A DNA stretch of 7,854 nt from Deltaproteobacteria bacterium. GTDB taxonomy: Bacteria; Desulfobacterota; Desulfarculia; Adiutricales; JAGVGV01. Of this stretch, positions 1-6,874 are shown in pieces. The stretch covers positions 1 through 7,854 of the forward strand of contig JAGVGV010000735.1 of the NCBI GenBank assembly GCA_020056895.1. The letters run 5' to 3'. The translations under genes were made by a program, and so were the position numbers. Under the pieces are notes generated by a model, which saw only the letters and a list, made by a program, of their open reading frames with translations, was not told the origin of the DNA and made no database searches. Numbering within the stretch: the stretch's first letter is position 1; each line of letters starts with the position of its first letter.

Positions 1-167
1 TATTGGTTCAGGCCGGCCGGGACGAGGAAACCCTAATGCTGGCGGCTTTCGATTTCGATCGGATCCGCGAGCTGCGGACGTCGTGGGGGGTGTTCCGGGA
101 CCGGCGGCCGGACTTGTACGGCGTTCTGGGCACCCTGGATGGACGGACTCCGGTTGGAGGGCGCTGA
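1..167 (+). CDS. carbon-nitrogen hydrolase (nitrilase superfamily), C-terminal fragment, possibly N-carbamoylputrescine amidase
   Basis: This is the last 54 codons of a gene entering from the left edge; the first complete codon is at 3 and the TGA stop at 165-167. The visible tail holds AAFDFDRIRELRTSWG followed by FRDRRPDLYG. That is the typical C-terminal end of nitrilase-superfamily amidases, where an 'aD...I...R..W..FRDRRP..Y' segment closes the fold. Within the superfamily this tail most resembles N-carbamoylputrescine amidase (AguB type), which makes putrescine from N-carbamoylputrescine in the cytoplasm. The catalytic Glu-Lys-Cys residues lie outside the window, so substrate assignment is tentative. 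It is the only plus-strand gene here and converges on dksA, with a shared terminator hairpin between them. Membership of the superfamily is fairly certain; the exact enzyme is a guess. Confidence 0.72.
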   Translation, partial: LVQAGRDEETLMLAAFDFDRIRELRTSWGVFRDRRPDLYGVLGTLDGRTPVGGR

Positions 168-202
168 GACGAAAATAGCCGCCAAACCGGCCATAAAATG
201 CA

Positions 203-229
203 TGAACCGCCGTAAAAACCGGCGGTTCA
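203..229. terminator. bidirectional intrinsic terminator between convergent genes
   Basis: A perfect 10-bp inverted repeat (TGAACCGCCG at 203-212, CGGCGGTTCA at 220-229) encloses a 7-nt loop. On the plus strand a short T run (233-236) follows a few bases later. On the minus strand the hairpin is followed by TGCATTTTAT. It sits in the 107-nt gap between the hydrolase stop (167) and the dksA stop (275), where a shared terminator is expected. The T tracts are short, so efficiency may be moderate. Nothing else is seen in this gap. Confidence 0.75.
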
Positions 230-274
230 CCGTTTTGGGGGAGAATGGGTGGAGCGTTGACCGGGGAGGAGGCG

Positions 275-637
275 CTAATCCCCGCGAGCCTTTTCGGTGG
301 CCTCGGACTTGGTTTTGCAATCAATGCACTGAGTGGTGACGGGCCGGGCTTCAAGGCGTTTGGCGCCGATGGGTTCGCCGCAGTCCTCGCAAATACCGAA
401 TGTGCCGTCCTCGATGCGTTCCAATGCCTGGTTGATCTTGACGATGAGCTTTCGCTCCCGGTCCCTCAAACGGAGAATGAAGTTCCGGTCGGATTCCACC
501 GAAGCCCGGTCCGTGGGATCGGGAAAGTTTTCCTTCATGTCGGTCATGTCATTGACCGTGGCGTCGGCGTGGCCCAGTAGTTCACCGCGCCGGCTGATCA
601 ACAAGGCTTTGAATTTTTCAAGTTGCTTGGCGTTCAT
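275..637 (-). CDS. dksA: RNA polymerase-binding transcription factor DksA
   Basis: 120-aa DksA/TraR-family regulator that enters the RNA polymerase secondary channel and, with ppGpp, retunes initiation at rRNA and amino-acid promoters. The coiled-coil tip has the DxxDxA motif (DPTDRA, residues 40-45). A four-cysteine zinc site follows (C83, C86, C104, C107), then a C-terminal helix. The match to E. coli DksA (151 aa) is collinear with an offset of 31. The tip residues equivalent to D74 and A76 (D43, A45) are present, as are the ppGpp site-2 residues equivalent to L95, K98, R129 and K139 (L64, K67, R98, K108). The protein lacks the first ~31 residues of the E. coli form; no in-frame upstream start restores them. 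The start follows a GGGGGG stretch 11 nt upstream. It has its own promoter and ends at a hairpin, so it is probably monocistronic. Identification is confident. Confidence 0.95.
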   Translation of the reverse strand: MNAKQLEKFKALLISRRGELLGHADATVNDMTDMKENFPDPTDRASVESDRNFILRLRDRERKLIVKINQALERIEDGTFGICEDCGEPIGAKRLEARPVTTQCIDCKTKSEATEKARGD

Positions 638-667
638 GGCTAGTCATTCCCCCCATGGCGCCTGGAA

Positions 668-689
668 CCCCGCGGTACGGAAAGCGGGG
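668..689 (-). other. possible 5'UTR hairpin upstream of dksA
   Basis: The inverted repeat CCCCGC (668-673) and GCGGGG (684-689) forms a 6-bp, all-GC stem with a 10-nt loop. In the dksA direction it lies within the predicted leader, about 30 nt upstream of the start codon. It is followed by TTCCAGG rather than a T run, so it is not an ordinary terminator. It could modulate ribosome access or mRNA stability, or be a chance product of GC-rich sequence. Confidence 0.3.
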
Positions 690-710
690 GCAGGGATCGT
701 AAAATGGGCA

Positions 711-739
711 TATATACCATGTTGGTCCCCGGGTGTAAA
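711..739 (-). promoter_or_regulatory. sigma70-like promoter for dksA
   Basis: On the minus strand TTTACA (739-734; one mismatch to TTGACA) and TATATA (716-711; four of six to TATAAT) are separated by exactly 17 nt. They lie in the 155-nt gap between moaC and dksA. An A/T-rich stretch (around 741-750) lies just upstream of the -35. Transcription would start near 704, giving a leader of about 65-70 nt. This is the only clearly promoter-like site seen in the window, and it makes dksA independent of the operon upstream. Confidence 0.6.
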
Positions 740-792
740 CCACAATTGAATGGCCCCTTGGAAGCCGGGCATCGCCGGTCCCGGCGGTGTTT

Positions 793-1296
793 CTACACGA
801 TTCCCGGCCCTTTTTCGTCGCGCACCCAGGTTCCGCTTCGGCCGCCGGATTTTTCCATCAGGCCGATCCCAGTTATAATCATACCCCGATCCATGGCCTT
901 GGCCATGTCGTACAGCGTCAGGCCGGCCGCGGCCACGGCCGTCAGGGCTTCCATTTCCACGCCCGTGGGGCCTTCGCACCGGACTTCGGCCACGATCTCG
1001 ATCCGCCCTTCCCCCGGTTTGGGAATCAGGTCCACGCTCACATGGGAGAGCGCCAGGGGGTGGCAAAGGGGAATGAGGTCCCAGGTTTTCTTGGCGGCCA
1101 TGATCCCGGCCACGCGGGCCACGGTGAGGGCATCGCCCTTTTTCAATCGTCCGCCTACGATCTGGGCCAGGGTTTCTTCGGCCATCCGGATTTCGCCTCG
1201 GGCCGCGGCCCGGCGGCTTGTGGCGGGTTTGTCCCCCACATCCACCATCCGGGCCTGGCCGGATTCGTCCACGTGCGTCAACCGGTGTTCGGTCAT
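793..1296 (-). CDS. moaC: cyclic pyranopterin monophosphate synthase MoaC
   Basis: 167-aa cytoplasmic enzyme of molybdenum cofactor synthesis. It converts the MoaA product 3',8-cyclo-7,8-dihydro-GTP into cyclic pyranopterin monophosphate. Family landmarks occur in order: an N-terminal ARMVDVGDK strand, [13 protein letters not shown] (69-81), [11 protein letters not shown] (111-121), LTLYDMAKA (126-134) and KSGG (149-152). Residues equivalent to the E. coli active-site K51, H77, D128, K131 and K147 are present as K53, H79, D130, K133 and K149, a constant +2 offset. Length is close to the E. coli enzyme (161 aa). Its ATG overlaps the dnaJ stop by 4 nt (ATGA), and a GAGG 7 nt upstream lies inside dnaJ, so translation is probably coupled. 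No other moa genes are in the window. It is the last gene of the rpoZ-dnaJ group. Confidence 0.96.
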   Translation of the reverse strand: MTEHRLTHVDESGQARMVDVGDKPATSRRAAARGEIRMAEETLAQIVGGRLKKGDALTVARVAGIMAAKKTWDLIPLCHPLALSHVSVDLIPKPGEGRIEIVAEVRCEGPTGVEMEALTAVAAAGLTLYDMAKAMDRGMIITGIGLMEKSGGRSGTWVRDEKGPGIV

Positions 1297-2405
1297 CCCA
1301 AAGCCTCGCGGACCAGTTCGGCGGCGCGTTGGGTCCAGGATTTCTTTTCCTTGGGGTCCCCGCCGATGGAAGCGAATTCCCGAAGCAGTTCCTCCTGCCG
1401 GCTGGTCAGGTTGGTGGGCGTCATCACCTGGATGGCCATGATCTGGTCCCCGTGGCCGTAACCGTTCAGGTTGGGGAATCCGGCCTCGCGGAACCGGAGG
1501 ATTTCGCCGGTTTGGCAGCCTTTGGGAATTTTGAGTTTTTTGGACCCCGTCAGGGTGGGAATATCCATCTCGCCGCCCAAAGCCGCATCCACCATGGAGA
1601 CCGGAATCCGGCAGACCACGTGGTCGCCTTCCCGCTGGAACAGTTCGTGAGCCTTGAGATGAACCACCACGTACAGGTCGCCCGGCGGGCCGCCGTGCCA
1701 GCCGGCTTCGCCTTCACCCCTTAGTTTCAGCCGCGAGCCGGTATCCACGCCTTTGGGGATATGCACGGCCAGGGTGCGGTTCCGTTGAGTCCGCCCCGAT
1801 CCCTGACAGGCGCGGCAGGGATCGGTGACGATCTGGCCCCGCCCCTGGCACCCGGGGCAGGTGGTGGCCATGCGGAAAATTCCCCGCGACTGAAACACCT
1901 GGCCCCGGCCGCCGCATTTATTGCAAAGCCGGCGCTGGCCCGAACTGGAACCCGTGCCGTGGCAGTCGGCGCAGTTTTCCTCGCGGGGGATGTTCAGCTC
2001 CACATCCTTGCCCGTGGCGGCTTCCAGGAAATCGATTTCCAGATCGTACCGCAGGTCCTGGCCTCGGGACGGTCCCGACGTTCGACGCCGGCCTCCCATG
2101 CCGCCAAAAAATTCCTCGAACAGGTCCCCGAAGCTGGCGAAAATGTCCTCGAAACCGCCAAAGCCGGAAAACCCGGTGTTCCGCAGGCCATCGTGGCCGT
2201 ACTGGTCGTACAGCCGGCGTTTTTCGGCGTCGTGGAGCACTTCGTACGCCTCGGCCGCCTCCTTGAAGCGTTCCTCGGCGTCCTTGTCCCCCGGGTTCCG
2301 ATCGGGGTGGAACTTGAGCGCCAGTTGCCGGTACGCCTTCTTGATCTCGTCCGGGTCGACGTTTCGTTCCACGCCCAAAATGTCGTAGTAGTCCCGTTTG
2401 GCCAT
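1293..2405 (-). CDS. dnaJ: class A (type I) Hsp40 co-chaperone DnaJ
   Basis: 370-aa DnaJ with the complete type I layout. An N-terminal J-domain (residues 4-70) carries HPD at 33-35, which stimulates DnaK ATPase. A Gly/Phe-rich linker (about 75-115) contains EDIF and FEEFFGG motifs. The zinc-binding region has four CxxCxGxG repeats (CADCHGTG at 145, CNKCGGRG at 161, CPGCQGRG at 183, CRACQGSG at 197). The remaining C-terminal part is the substrate-binding beta domain and dimerisation tail. Length matches the family (370-380 aa). It delivers unfolded clients to DnaK in the cytoplasm. No dnaK, grpE or hrcA is adjacent, and no CIRCE-type inverted repeat is visible upstream. The gene sits 4 nt behind the small upstream gene and overlaps moaC, so it is not in the classical heat-shock operon. 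A second dnaJ elsewhere in the genome is possible. Confidence 0.97.
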   Translation of the reverse strand: MAKRDYYDILGVERNVDPDEIKKAYRQLALKFHPDRNPGDKDAEERFKEAAEAYEVLHDAEKRRLYDQYGHDGLRNTGFSGFGGFEDIFASFGDLFEEFFGGMGGRRRTSGPSRGQDLRYDLEIDFLEAATGKDVELNIPREENCADCHGTGSSSGQRRLCNKCGGRGQVFQSRGIFRMATTCPGCQGRGQIVTDPCRACQGSGRTQRNRTLAVHIPKGVDTGSRLKLRGEGEAGWHGGPPGDLYVVVHLKAHELFQREGDHVVCRIPVSMVDAALGGEMDIPTLTGSKKLKIPKGCQTGEILRFREAGFPNLNGYGHGDQIMAIQVMTPTNLTSRQEELLREFASIGGDPKEKKSWTQRAAELVREALG

Positions 2406-2409
2406 GGCG

Positions 2410-2772
2410 TCAGGCGTCGCTCCCCTCGGGGGAAGGGGGTTCAGGGTCGGCCAAAGACCGGGCTCGCCGGGCGAACGCGGCCTTGCCTAGGTCCTGGGCC
2501 CGATGGGCCGCCTGGCGAAGGGTTTCCGGGTCCATGTCCCGGCCCAATTCCTTCCGGATCCGGCCCAGAATGAACAGGTCCCCTTCGTCCAGCGCGGTTC
2601 GTTCCAGTTCTTCCAGCCCGTCCCGATCCCCGGCCGCCGCGAAAAAGTCCAGGGCGTCGGACAGGAAGCCGGCCTGGGCCATTTCCCGGCCCAGCCGCCT
2701 CAGGCGTTCGGGATCCGCCTTCCGGTCGGATAACAGGTCCCTCCGGCCCAGGCAATCCAGGGTTTTGCCCAT
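2410..2772 (-). CDS. small all-helical protein of unknown function between rpoZ and dnaJ
   Basis: 120 aa, not recognised. It starts 2 nt after the rpoZ stop and ends 4 nt before dnaJ; this tight packing is the main evidence that it is real. The sequence reads as about six amphipathic helices (roughly 22-34, 37-46, 51-62, 64-77, 82-93, 96-107). Paired phrases such as [17 protein letters not shown] and [16 protein letters not shown] resemble TPR/HEAT-like helical hairpins. The tail (109-120) is proline- and acid-rich and probably disordered. There is no signal peptide, membrane segment or metal site; it should be a soluble cytoplasmic protein. The ATG has only a weak ribosome site, suggesting coupling to rpoZ translation. 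A protein-binding or scaffold role with DnaJ or polymerase is possible from position alone. Confidence 0.8.
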   Translation of the reverse strand: MGKTLDCLGRRDLLSDRKADPERLRRLGREMAQAGFLSDALDFFAAAGDRDGLEELERTALDEGDLFILGRIRKELGRDMDPETLRQAAHRAQDLGKAAFARRARSLADPEPPSPEGSDA

Positions 2773-2774
2773 GA

Positions 2775-3044
2775 TTATTCGTCCAGAACGTCGCCGAGAT
2801 CGTCCTCGATCACTTCCACCACGTCAATTTCTTCCCGGGGTGCGGGTTCGTGAAGGTGAACGTTCCTCACGGTGATCTGTCCCGCCGCGATCTCCCTGAG
2901 CGAAAGAACCACGTCCTTGTTATCGCGGTCCGAAATGGAAACCGCGCCCTGCCGAAGCTGACGGACGCGCCGGGCGGCCAGATGAACCAACTGGAACCGG
3001 TTGTCCACTCGTTCCAGGCAGTCTTCCACGGTGATACGAGCCAT
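2775..3044 (-). CDS. rpoZ: DNA-directed RNA polymerase omega subunit
   Basis: 89-aa omega subunit, which clamps the beta' C-terminal tail, aids polymerase assembly and contributes to ppGpp site 1. The N-terminus [20 protein letters not shown] and the core AARRVRQL and LREIAAGQI line up with E. coli omega (91 aa; MARVTV..., AARRARQM, LREIEEG). The MAR-x-TV start, whose residues touch ppGpp, is kept. The last ~24 residues are strongly acidic ([12 protein letters not shown]...) and diverge from E. coli. The ATG has a perfect AGGAGG six bases upstream, the best ribosome site in the window. It follows the DUF4340 gene after 38 nt with no evident terminator, and leads a tight group with the unknown small gene, dnaJ and moaC. 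Confidence 0.96.
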   Translation of the reverse strand: MARITVEDCLERVDNRFQLVHLAARRVRQLRQGAVSISDRDNKDVVLSLREIAAGQITVRNVHLHEPAPREEIDVVEVIEDDLGDVLDE

Positions 3045-3047
3045 TCA

Positions 3048-3056
3048 AATCCTCCT
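3048..3056 (-). promoter_or_regulatory. strong Shine-Dalgarno of rpoZ
   Basis: The minus strand reads CAGGAGGAT, containing a perfect AGGAGG that ends six bases before the rpoZ ATG. It lies in the 38-nt gap after the DUF4340 stop. No convincing -35/-10 pair or hairpin terminator is seen in that gap, so rpoZ is probably transcribed by read-through or from a promoter inside the DUF4340 gene. Confidence 0.7.
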
Positions 3057-3082
3057 GATCTTGGGAAGGAACCAACCCCGTC

Positions 3083-4534
3083 CTAAGGCGAGGGCGTCCC
3101 CGTAGTTGGCGGTGAAGCCGGTTCCGGAAGCGGGTCCGGTAGGATTTCCCGGGGCAGGTAGTCCAACAGGTCGTTCCGGGGGACCAGAACCACCGGGCCG
3201 TCGCCGACCCGGATGGCCAAACGTTCTTTTTCCACTGGGTCCATCCGTCCGATAAGGACCGTCCTAGGTTCCTCCGGACCGGATAGCTCGACCTTCAGGT
3301 CCGGCTGATCCAGCCGGTACCGCTTGATGGTTTCCGGCGATGCATCCAGCTTTTCTTCATATTTCCAATCTTCCAGAGCGCTCAAAAACGTTTCGATCTG
3401 AGCGTCCTGGCTGATCGGATCGGATGGTTCCAAAACGTCCCAAACATTCTTGATCCGCTTGACGCGCATGCTTTTCGCACCGATCCGGGCCACGATTTCG
3501 TCCAGCCCCAAACGGTTGAAGGCCGCGATGTGCCGGTCCACCAGGCCGTCCGAGGCGACCTGAAGCAGGCCCGCCCCGGCTTCGGCGCCAATGAGCATCC
3601 GTTCGGTCCGGTCGGACGCCTGAACCCAGTATCCTCCGCCCGAAGCCGGGGCGCCGGCGGGCGAGGCCTCCGTCGAGGCCGGTTCTTCGGGTCCGATCCA
3701 TAGGTCCACCGTCCGGTCCTTGGCCGAAACCCGGATATGGGCCAATGGCAGGGGGTCCGATCCCGATCCACCCGGGGCCGCCGCGTCCGGACCGGGCGTT
3801 CCGGCCGGACGGGGTTCGTACCGGGCAGCCTTGGCCTTGAGCATTTTAAAAATGATCTTCTGAATTTCGTCCGGGTCCGCCTCGGCCTGGACCGGAGCGG
3901 TCAAGGCCCAGGTTCGTATCCCTTTTCGCTCCAGAACCACCGGCCGGGGCGTCACGAATTCGATCCGGTCGATCTTTTCCCCGGGAATCAACACCAGGGA
4001 CCGGTCCCGAAGATCGAACAGGGTTTTCTTCAATTCCCTCCGGAGCGATTCGGACACCGTGAAGACTTCAAGGGATTCCCCCTTTCGGCCATACACCCAT
4101 TGACCCGCCGGATTGTATTCGCCCAACCCCAAAGCCGGACCCAAGGGCCGGTTTTCCCGATCCATTAAGGTAAGTTCCAAGAACGCCGGGTCAAGGCCGT
4201 ATTGTTTCAGATCGCCCCCGACATCGCCCAGGGTTTTTTCCTTTTCCGCTTCCACCATGGCCCGGATCACGCCTTCCACGATCCAGCGGTCCGCCGGCGT
4301 CGTCAACGGGGACCGGATTTCCCATTCCCCGGCTTCGGTGGCGGCCACCACGGTTTCTTCGTTGCCCAGCCGCAACCGGAAGCCTTTCACTTGGTCCTGA
4401 GTGACGGCCGCCAACCGTTTTTCCGCCTGATCCGCCGCGTTTTTCCGTCCCGTCAGAACCACGTCGTAATAATAGTACACCCCGCCCAGGATCAAGAGGG
4501 CGGCCACATAAACAAAAAAAGTCCGAGGCTTCAT
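3083..4534 (-). CDS. DUF4340 protein, membrane-anchored subunit of the GldG-type ABC system
   Basis: 483 aa. A single N-terminal membrane segment (about 5-22, after MKPR) is followed by a large soluble part, so it is probably a periplasmic protein anchored in the inner membrane. The soluble part has three tandem divergent units centred on W71, W209 and W365. Each carries 'W-x-hydrophobic...P...A/D-D/A...I...hydrophobic', then a strand-rich segment. The first two units run into DR....IDxI / DR....LDEI (176-192; 333-349). This is the repeating DUF4340 pattern. Unit 2 has two low-complexity Pro/Gly/Ala inserts (about 241-263, 284-300); the C-terminus (462-483) is also Pro-rich. The start overlaps the GldG-like stop by 4 nt (ATGA) and has GGAGG five bases upstream. 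DUF4340 genes commonly follow GldG-type genes; biochemical function is unknown. Confidence 0.9.
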   Translation of the reverse strand: MKPRTFFVYVAALLILGGVYYYYDVVLTGRKNAADQAEKRLAAVTQDQVKGFRLRLGNEETVVAATEAGEWEIRSPLTTPADRWIVEGVIRAMVEAEKEKTLGDVGGDLKQYGLDPAFLELTLMDRENRPLGPALGLGEYNPAGQWVYGRKGESLEVFTVSESLRRELKKTLFDLRDRSLVLIPGEKIDRIEFVTPRPVVLERKGIRTWALTAPVQAEADPDEIQKIIFKMLKAKAARYEPRPAGTPGPDAAAPGGSGSDPLPLAHIRVSAKDRTVDLWIGPEEPASTEASPAGAPASGGGYWVQASDRTERMLIGAEAGAGLLQVASDGLVDRHIAAFNRLGLDEIVARIGAKSMRVKRIKNVWDVLEPSDPISQDAQIETFLSALEDWKYEEKLDASPETIKRYRLDQPDLKVELSGPEEPRTVLIGRMDPVEKERLAIRVGDGPVVLVPRNDLLDYLPREILPDPLPEPASPPTTGTPSP

Positions 4535-6096
4535 CCCCGCCTCCGGGTGACGATCACCAGCACCCCGACACCCAAAACAAAAAGCGGTAAAAGAACCACC
4601 GGGACCCAGAACAGCAACCGGGCCTGCATCTGATCCAGCATCAAGGGCTGGTTTTTCCGGTCCTTGGGCCGGATGGCGATCTGATCGGCCTGTTCGGCCA
4701 GCCAGTTCACGACGCCCAGGGCCAAGTCCGAATTGCCGCCGGAAGGCAGGAACTGGTTGGTAATGAAGTCGGAATCGCCGAACACGATGAACCGGCCGGC
4801 TTTGGCGTCGTCCGGGTCCGGGGGACCGGCCTGGGCCGACGCGGGGTCCGCCGGAGTAATGGTCCCCACTACGGCCAGAGGCAGGGGCCCCTTTTCATCC
4901 TGGTCCTTGTCCAGCCGGGCCACTCCTTCATTGTGAAGCTGGGCCAGGTTCGTTTCGGCCCAGGCTTGGTCGCTGGTGAAGGCCAAAGGCAGCACTTCGA
5001 TCCCCTGGGGTTTCTCCCGCAATACATCCACGGACCGGGCCAGGGGGTAAAAGGTGACGACATTGAACTGCCGGGTCAAGGGATGGTCGGTGTATTTAGC
5101 GGCCAGAGGCATCAGATAATCCCCGCCATACAGCCGGCTGGCGTTGTCCACCACCACGTCGTTCCCCAGTTCCACCCCCATCTTGGCCATGAACGCCGTC
5201 ATTCCAGGCACGGTTTCGGGGTCCAGCAAAAACAGCATCCGGCCGCCGGATCGAAGCCACTTTTCCAGGGCGTCGAGCTCCGCCGGAACCAGATCCTTCT
5301 CCGGGCCGGCCAGCACCAAAAGGGCGGCGTCCGCGGGGATGGCCGTTTGTTCGGCCAGCAAAAGAGGTTTCACCTCGTAATTCTGTTTTTCCAGTTCGGC
5401 CCCAAACAGCCCGGCGCCGTTCTTTTCTTCGTCCTTCAGGTCCCGCTCACCGTGGCCGGTGATGAAATACACGGCTTTTTTACCCGGCTTGGTCACACGG
5501 AGGATGGCGTTGGTGAGTTTTTCCTCGGAAAGCTGGTTGACCTTTTCCTTGGCCCCCCCGGATTGAACCACCACCTGATCGTAGGCCGTCACCCCGAATT
5601 CCTTGGCCTGGCCAGGGTTCCGGTCCGGGTCCACGATCCGGTACGTGAAACGGGGATTGACGCGGCTGTACAGGTCGAACAATTCCTTGCCCTGAAGCTT
5701 GGCCGCGCCTTCGCCCTGGAAAAAAGCCACGGCTTCCACATCCGCCTGAAGGCCCGTTAGAATCTGCACGGTCTGAGGCGCCAGGCTGAACCGCTGGTCC
5801 TGGGTCAGGTCCCACCGGAACGCGTGATTCCGGCTCAAGAGCCCCGCGAAAACCACGATCCCGGCCACCAGCAAGGCCGTAACCAGATGACCGGCGCCGT
5901 ACCGGGCCGTCCGGCTGGTCAAAAACGCCCGAATCCGGTCAGGATGCGCATACGCGAAGACCGCGAAACAAACCGCCGACAAGCCCCAGGGCAGCACCCA
6001 TAACCCCTTGAACTCACCCGCGACGGCGTACCCCAAAATTCCCAACAGGGCCAGAACCAGGCCGGCCCAGCCCATGTACAGGCTTGGACGTTTCAT
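4531..6096 (-). CDS. GldG-family ABC transporter auxiliary protein (ABC_transp_aux domain)
   Basis: 521 aa from the ATG at 6096. Three N-terminal membrane helices (about 8-26, 32-49, 68-87) precede an extracytoplasmic domain (about 88-494), and a C-terminal helix (495-517) ends in RRRG. The positive loop between helices 2 and 3 and the basic C-terminus both fit a periplasmic main domain. The domain shows the GldG/ABC_transp_aux pattern: WDLTQDQRFSLAP at its start, YRIVDPDRNP, YFITGHGERDL (210-220), a GGRMLFLLDPE strand-turn, and FGDSDF near the end. In Bacteroidetes, GldG partners GldA and GldF in gliding; in other phyla the role is unknown. An in-frame GTG at 6114 would add six residues and overlap the permease; ATG is preferred for its GGGGGT/AGAGG ribosome site and a 5-nt gap. 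Catalytic activity is not evident. Confidence 0.9.
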   Translation of the reverse strand: MKRPSLYMGWAGLVLALLGILGYAVAGEFKGLWVLPWGLSAVCFAVFAYAHPDRIRAFLTSRTARYGAGHLVTALLVAGIVVFAGLLSRNHAFRWDLTQDQRFSLAPQTVQILTGLQADVEAVAFFQGEGAAKLQGKELFDLYSRVNPRFTYRIVDPDRNPGQAKEFGVTAYDQVVVQSGGAKEKVNQLSEEKLTNAILRVTKPGKKAVYFITGHGERDLKDEEKNGAGLFGAELEKQNYEVKPLLLAEQTAIPADAALLVLAGPEKDLVPAELDALEKWLRSGGRMLFLLDPETVPGMTAFMAKMGVELGNDVVVDNASRLYGGDYLMPLAAKYTDHPLTRQFNVVTFYPLARSVDVLREKPQGIEVLPLAFTSDQAWAETNLAQLHNEGVARLDKDQDEKGPLPLAVVGTITPADPASAQAGPPDPDDAKAGRFIVFGDSDFITNQFLPSGGNSDLALGVVNWLAEQADQIAIRPKDRKNQPLMLDQMQARLLFWVPVVLLPLFVLGVGVLVIVTRRRG

Positions 6097-6101
6097 GGCC
6101 T

Positions 6102-6869
6102 CTACCCCCGCCACCGCTTCGATTCAAGGCTTCGGAGCGTGAGAAACAGGAAAAAGAAGATGAACAGCAGATAATAGGCCACGTCGGCCGTATCGATGAT
6201 GCCTCGGGCGAAATTGGCCAGATGCGTCACCAGGGACAGGTATTCGAGCACATGGCTCAGGGGCGGCTGGGCCACCTGCACCGCCCAGTACAGCACCCAC
6301 ACGAACAGGGACAGGCCGAAACTGACGGCCGCGGCGATGATCTGATTTTCCGTAAGGCTGGAAACGAACACCCCCAGGGCGATGAACGAAGCGCCCATCA
6401 TGGCCAGCCCGAGGTACCCCGCCGCCGCCACCTTGAGCTCCCCCACGCCCAGCAGATACAAATGAAGGGGATGCACGGCGCTCAGGGCGATCATCACCAG
6501 GAAAACCGTCAGCGCCGCCAAAAACTTGCCCATCAGCACTTCCACGTCCCGGATGGGGTAGCTGAACAAAAGTTCGAAGGTGCCGGTTTTTTTCTCTTCG
6601 GCGAACAGCCGCATGGTGAGCAAGGGCAGCATCATCAAAAGCACGATGGCCATGTTCAGGAACATGGGGCTGATGACCATATCGGTGGCGTTCAGGCCTT
6701 CGGCGAAGGGGTTGCGGGCCTGGAACATGGTCTGGAGCACGAACATGGCCACGCTGTTATAGAAAAACCATCCGGCGATGAGGATGAAAACGAACAGAAC
6801 CACGTACGCGATGGGCGACCGGAAATACACCCCCAGTTCCCGCTTGAAAATGACGAACGTGCCGCGCAT
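6102..6869 (-). CDS. ABC-2 type transporter permease (GldF-like)
   Basis: 255-aa inner-membrane protein with six predicted helices (about 20-38, 68-86, 112-131, 148-170, 176-198, 230-247). A cytoplasmic MRGTFVIFKRELGVYFRSP start precedes helix 1. The loop after helix 2 has MRLFAEEKKTGTFELLFSYP (86-105), the coupling-helix motif of ABC-2 permeases that docks on the ATPase. Length fits the family. As only one permease gene is present, the channel is probably a homodimer. An AGGAGG ten bases upstream of the ATG lies inside the ATPase gene; the two are 5 nt apart (TAA CCCCC ATG). Together with the preceding ATPase it should form an exporter or envelope machine; the substrate cannot be read from sequence. 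Confidence 0.93.
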   Translation of the reverse strand: MRGTFVIFKRELGVYFRSPIAYVVLFVFILIAGWFFYNSVAMFVLQTMFQARNPFAEGLNATDMVISPMFLNMAIVLLMMLPLLTMRLFAEEKKTGTFELLFSYPIRDVEVLMGKFLAALTVFLVMIALSAVHPLHLYLLGVGELKVAAAGYLGLAMMGASFIALGVFVSSLTENQIIAAAVSFGLSLFVWVLYWAVQVAQPPLSHVLEYLSLVTHLANFARGIIDTADVAYYLLFIFFFLFLTLRSLESKRWRG

Positions 6870-6874
6870 GGGGG

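Noticed and set aside
33..320. Minus-strand 95-codon open frame across the hydrolase end and the terminator
   Set aside because: It crosses the intergenic hairpin, overlaps the dksA 3' end, and is Arg/Pro-rich shadow sequence.
764..785. GC-rich inverted repeat just downstream of moaC as an intrinsic terminator
   Set aside because: A 6-bp stem (GCCGGG/CCCGGC) with a 10-nt loop, but only two T residues follow in the moaC direction. Too weak to call, though it could be a pause or Rho-type end.
1761..2573. Plus-strand 270-codon open frame opposite dnaJ and the small gene
   Set aside because: It overlaps the complete zinc-finger DnaJ on the other strand and has no recognisable domain.
4933..5760. 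Plus-strand 275-codon open frame opposite the GldG-like gene
   Set aside because: Composition typical of antisense shadow in GC-rich DNA; no motifs, and the opposite strand has a clear family match.
6097..6114. GTG at 6114 as the start of the GldG-like gene
   Set aside because: It would add MAGVEA and overlap the permease stop by 13 nt with no good ribosome site. The ATG at 6096 has a better one, although GTG cannot be excluded.
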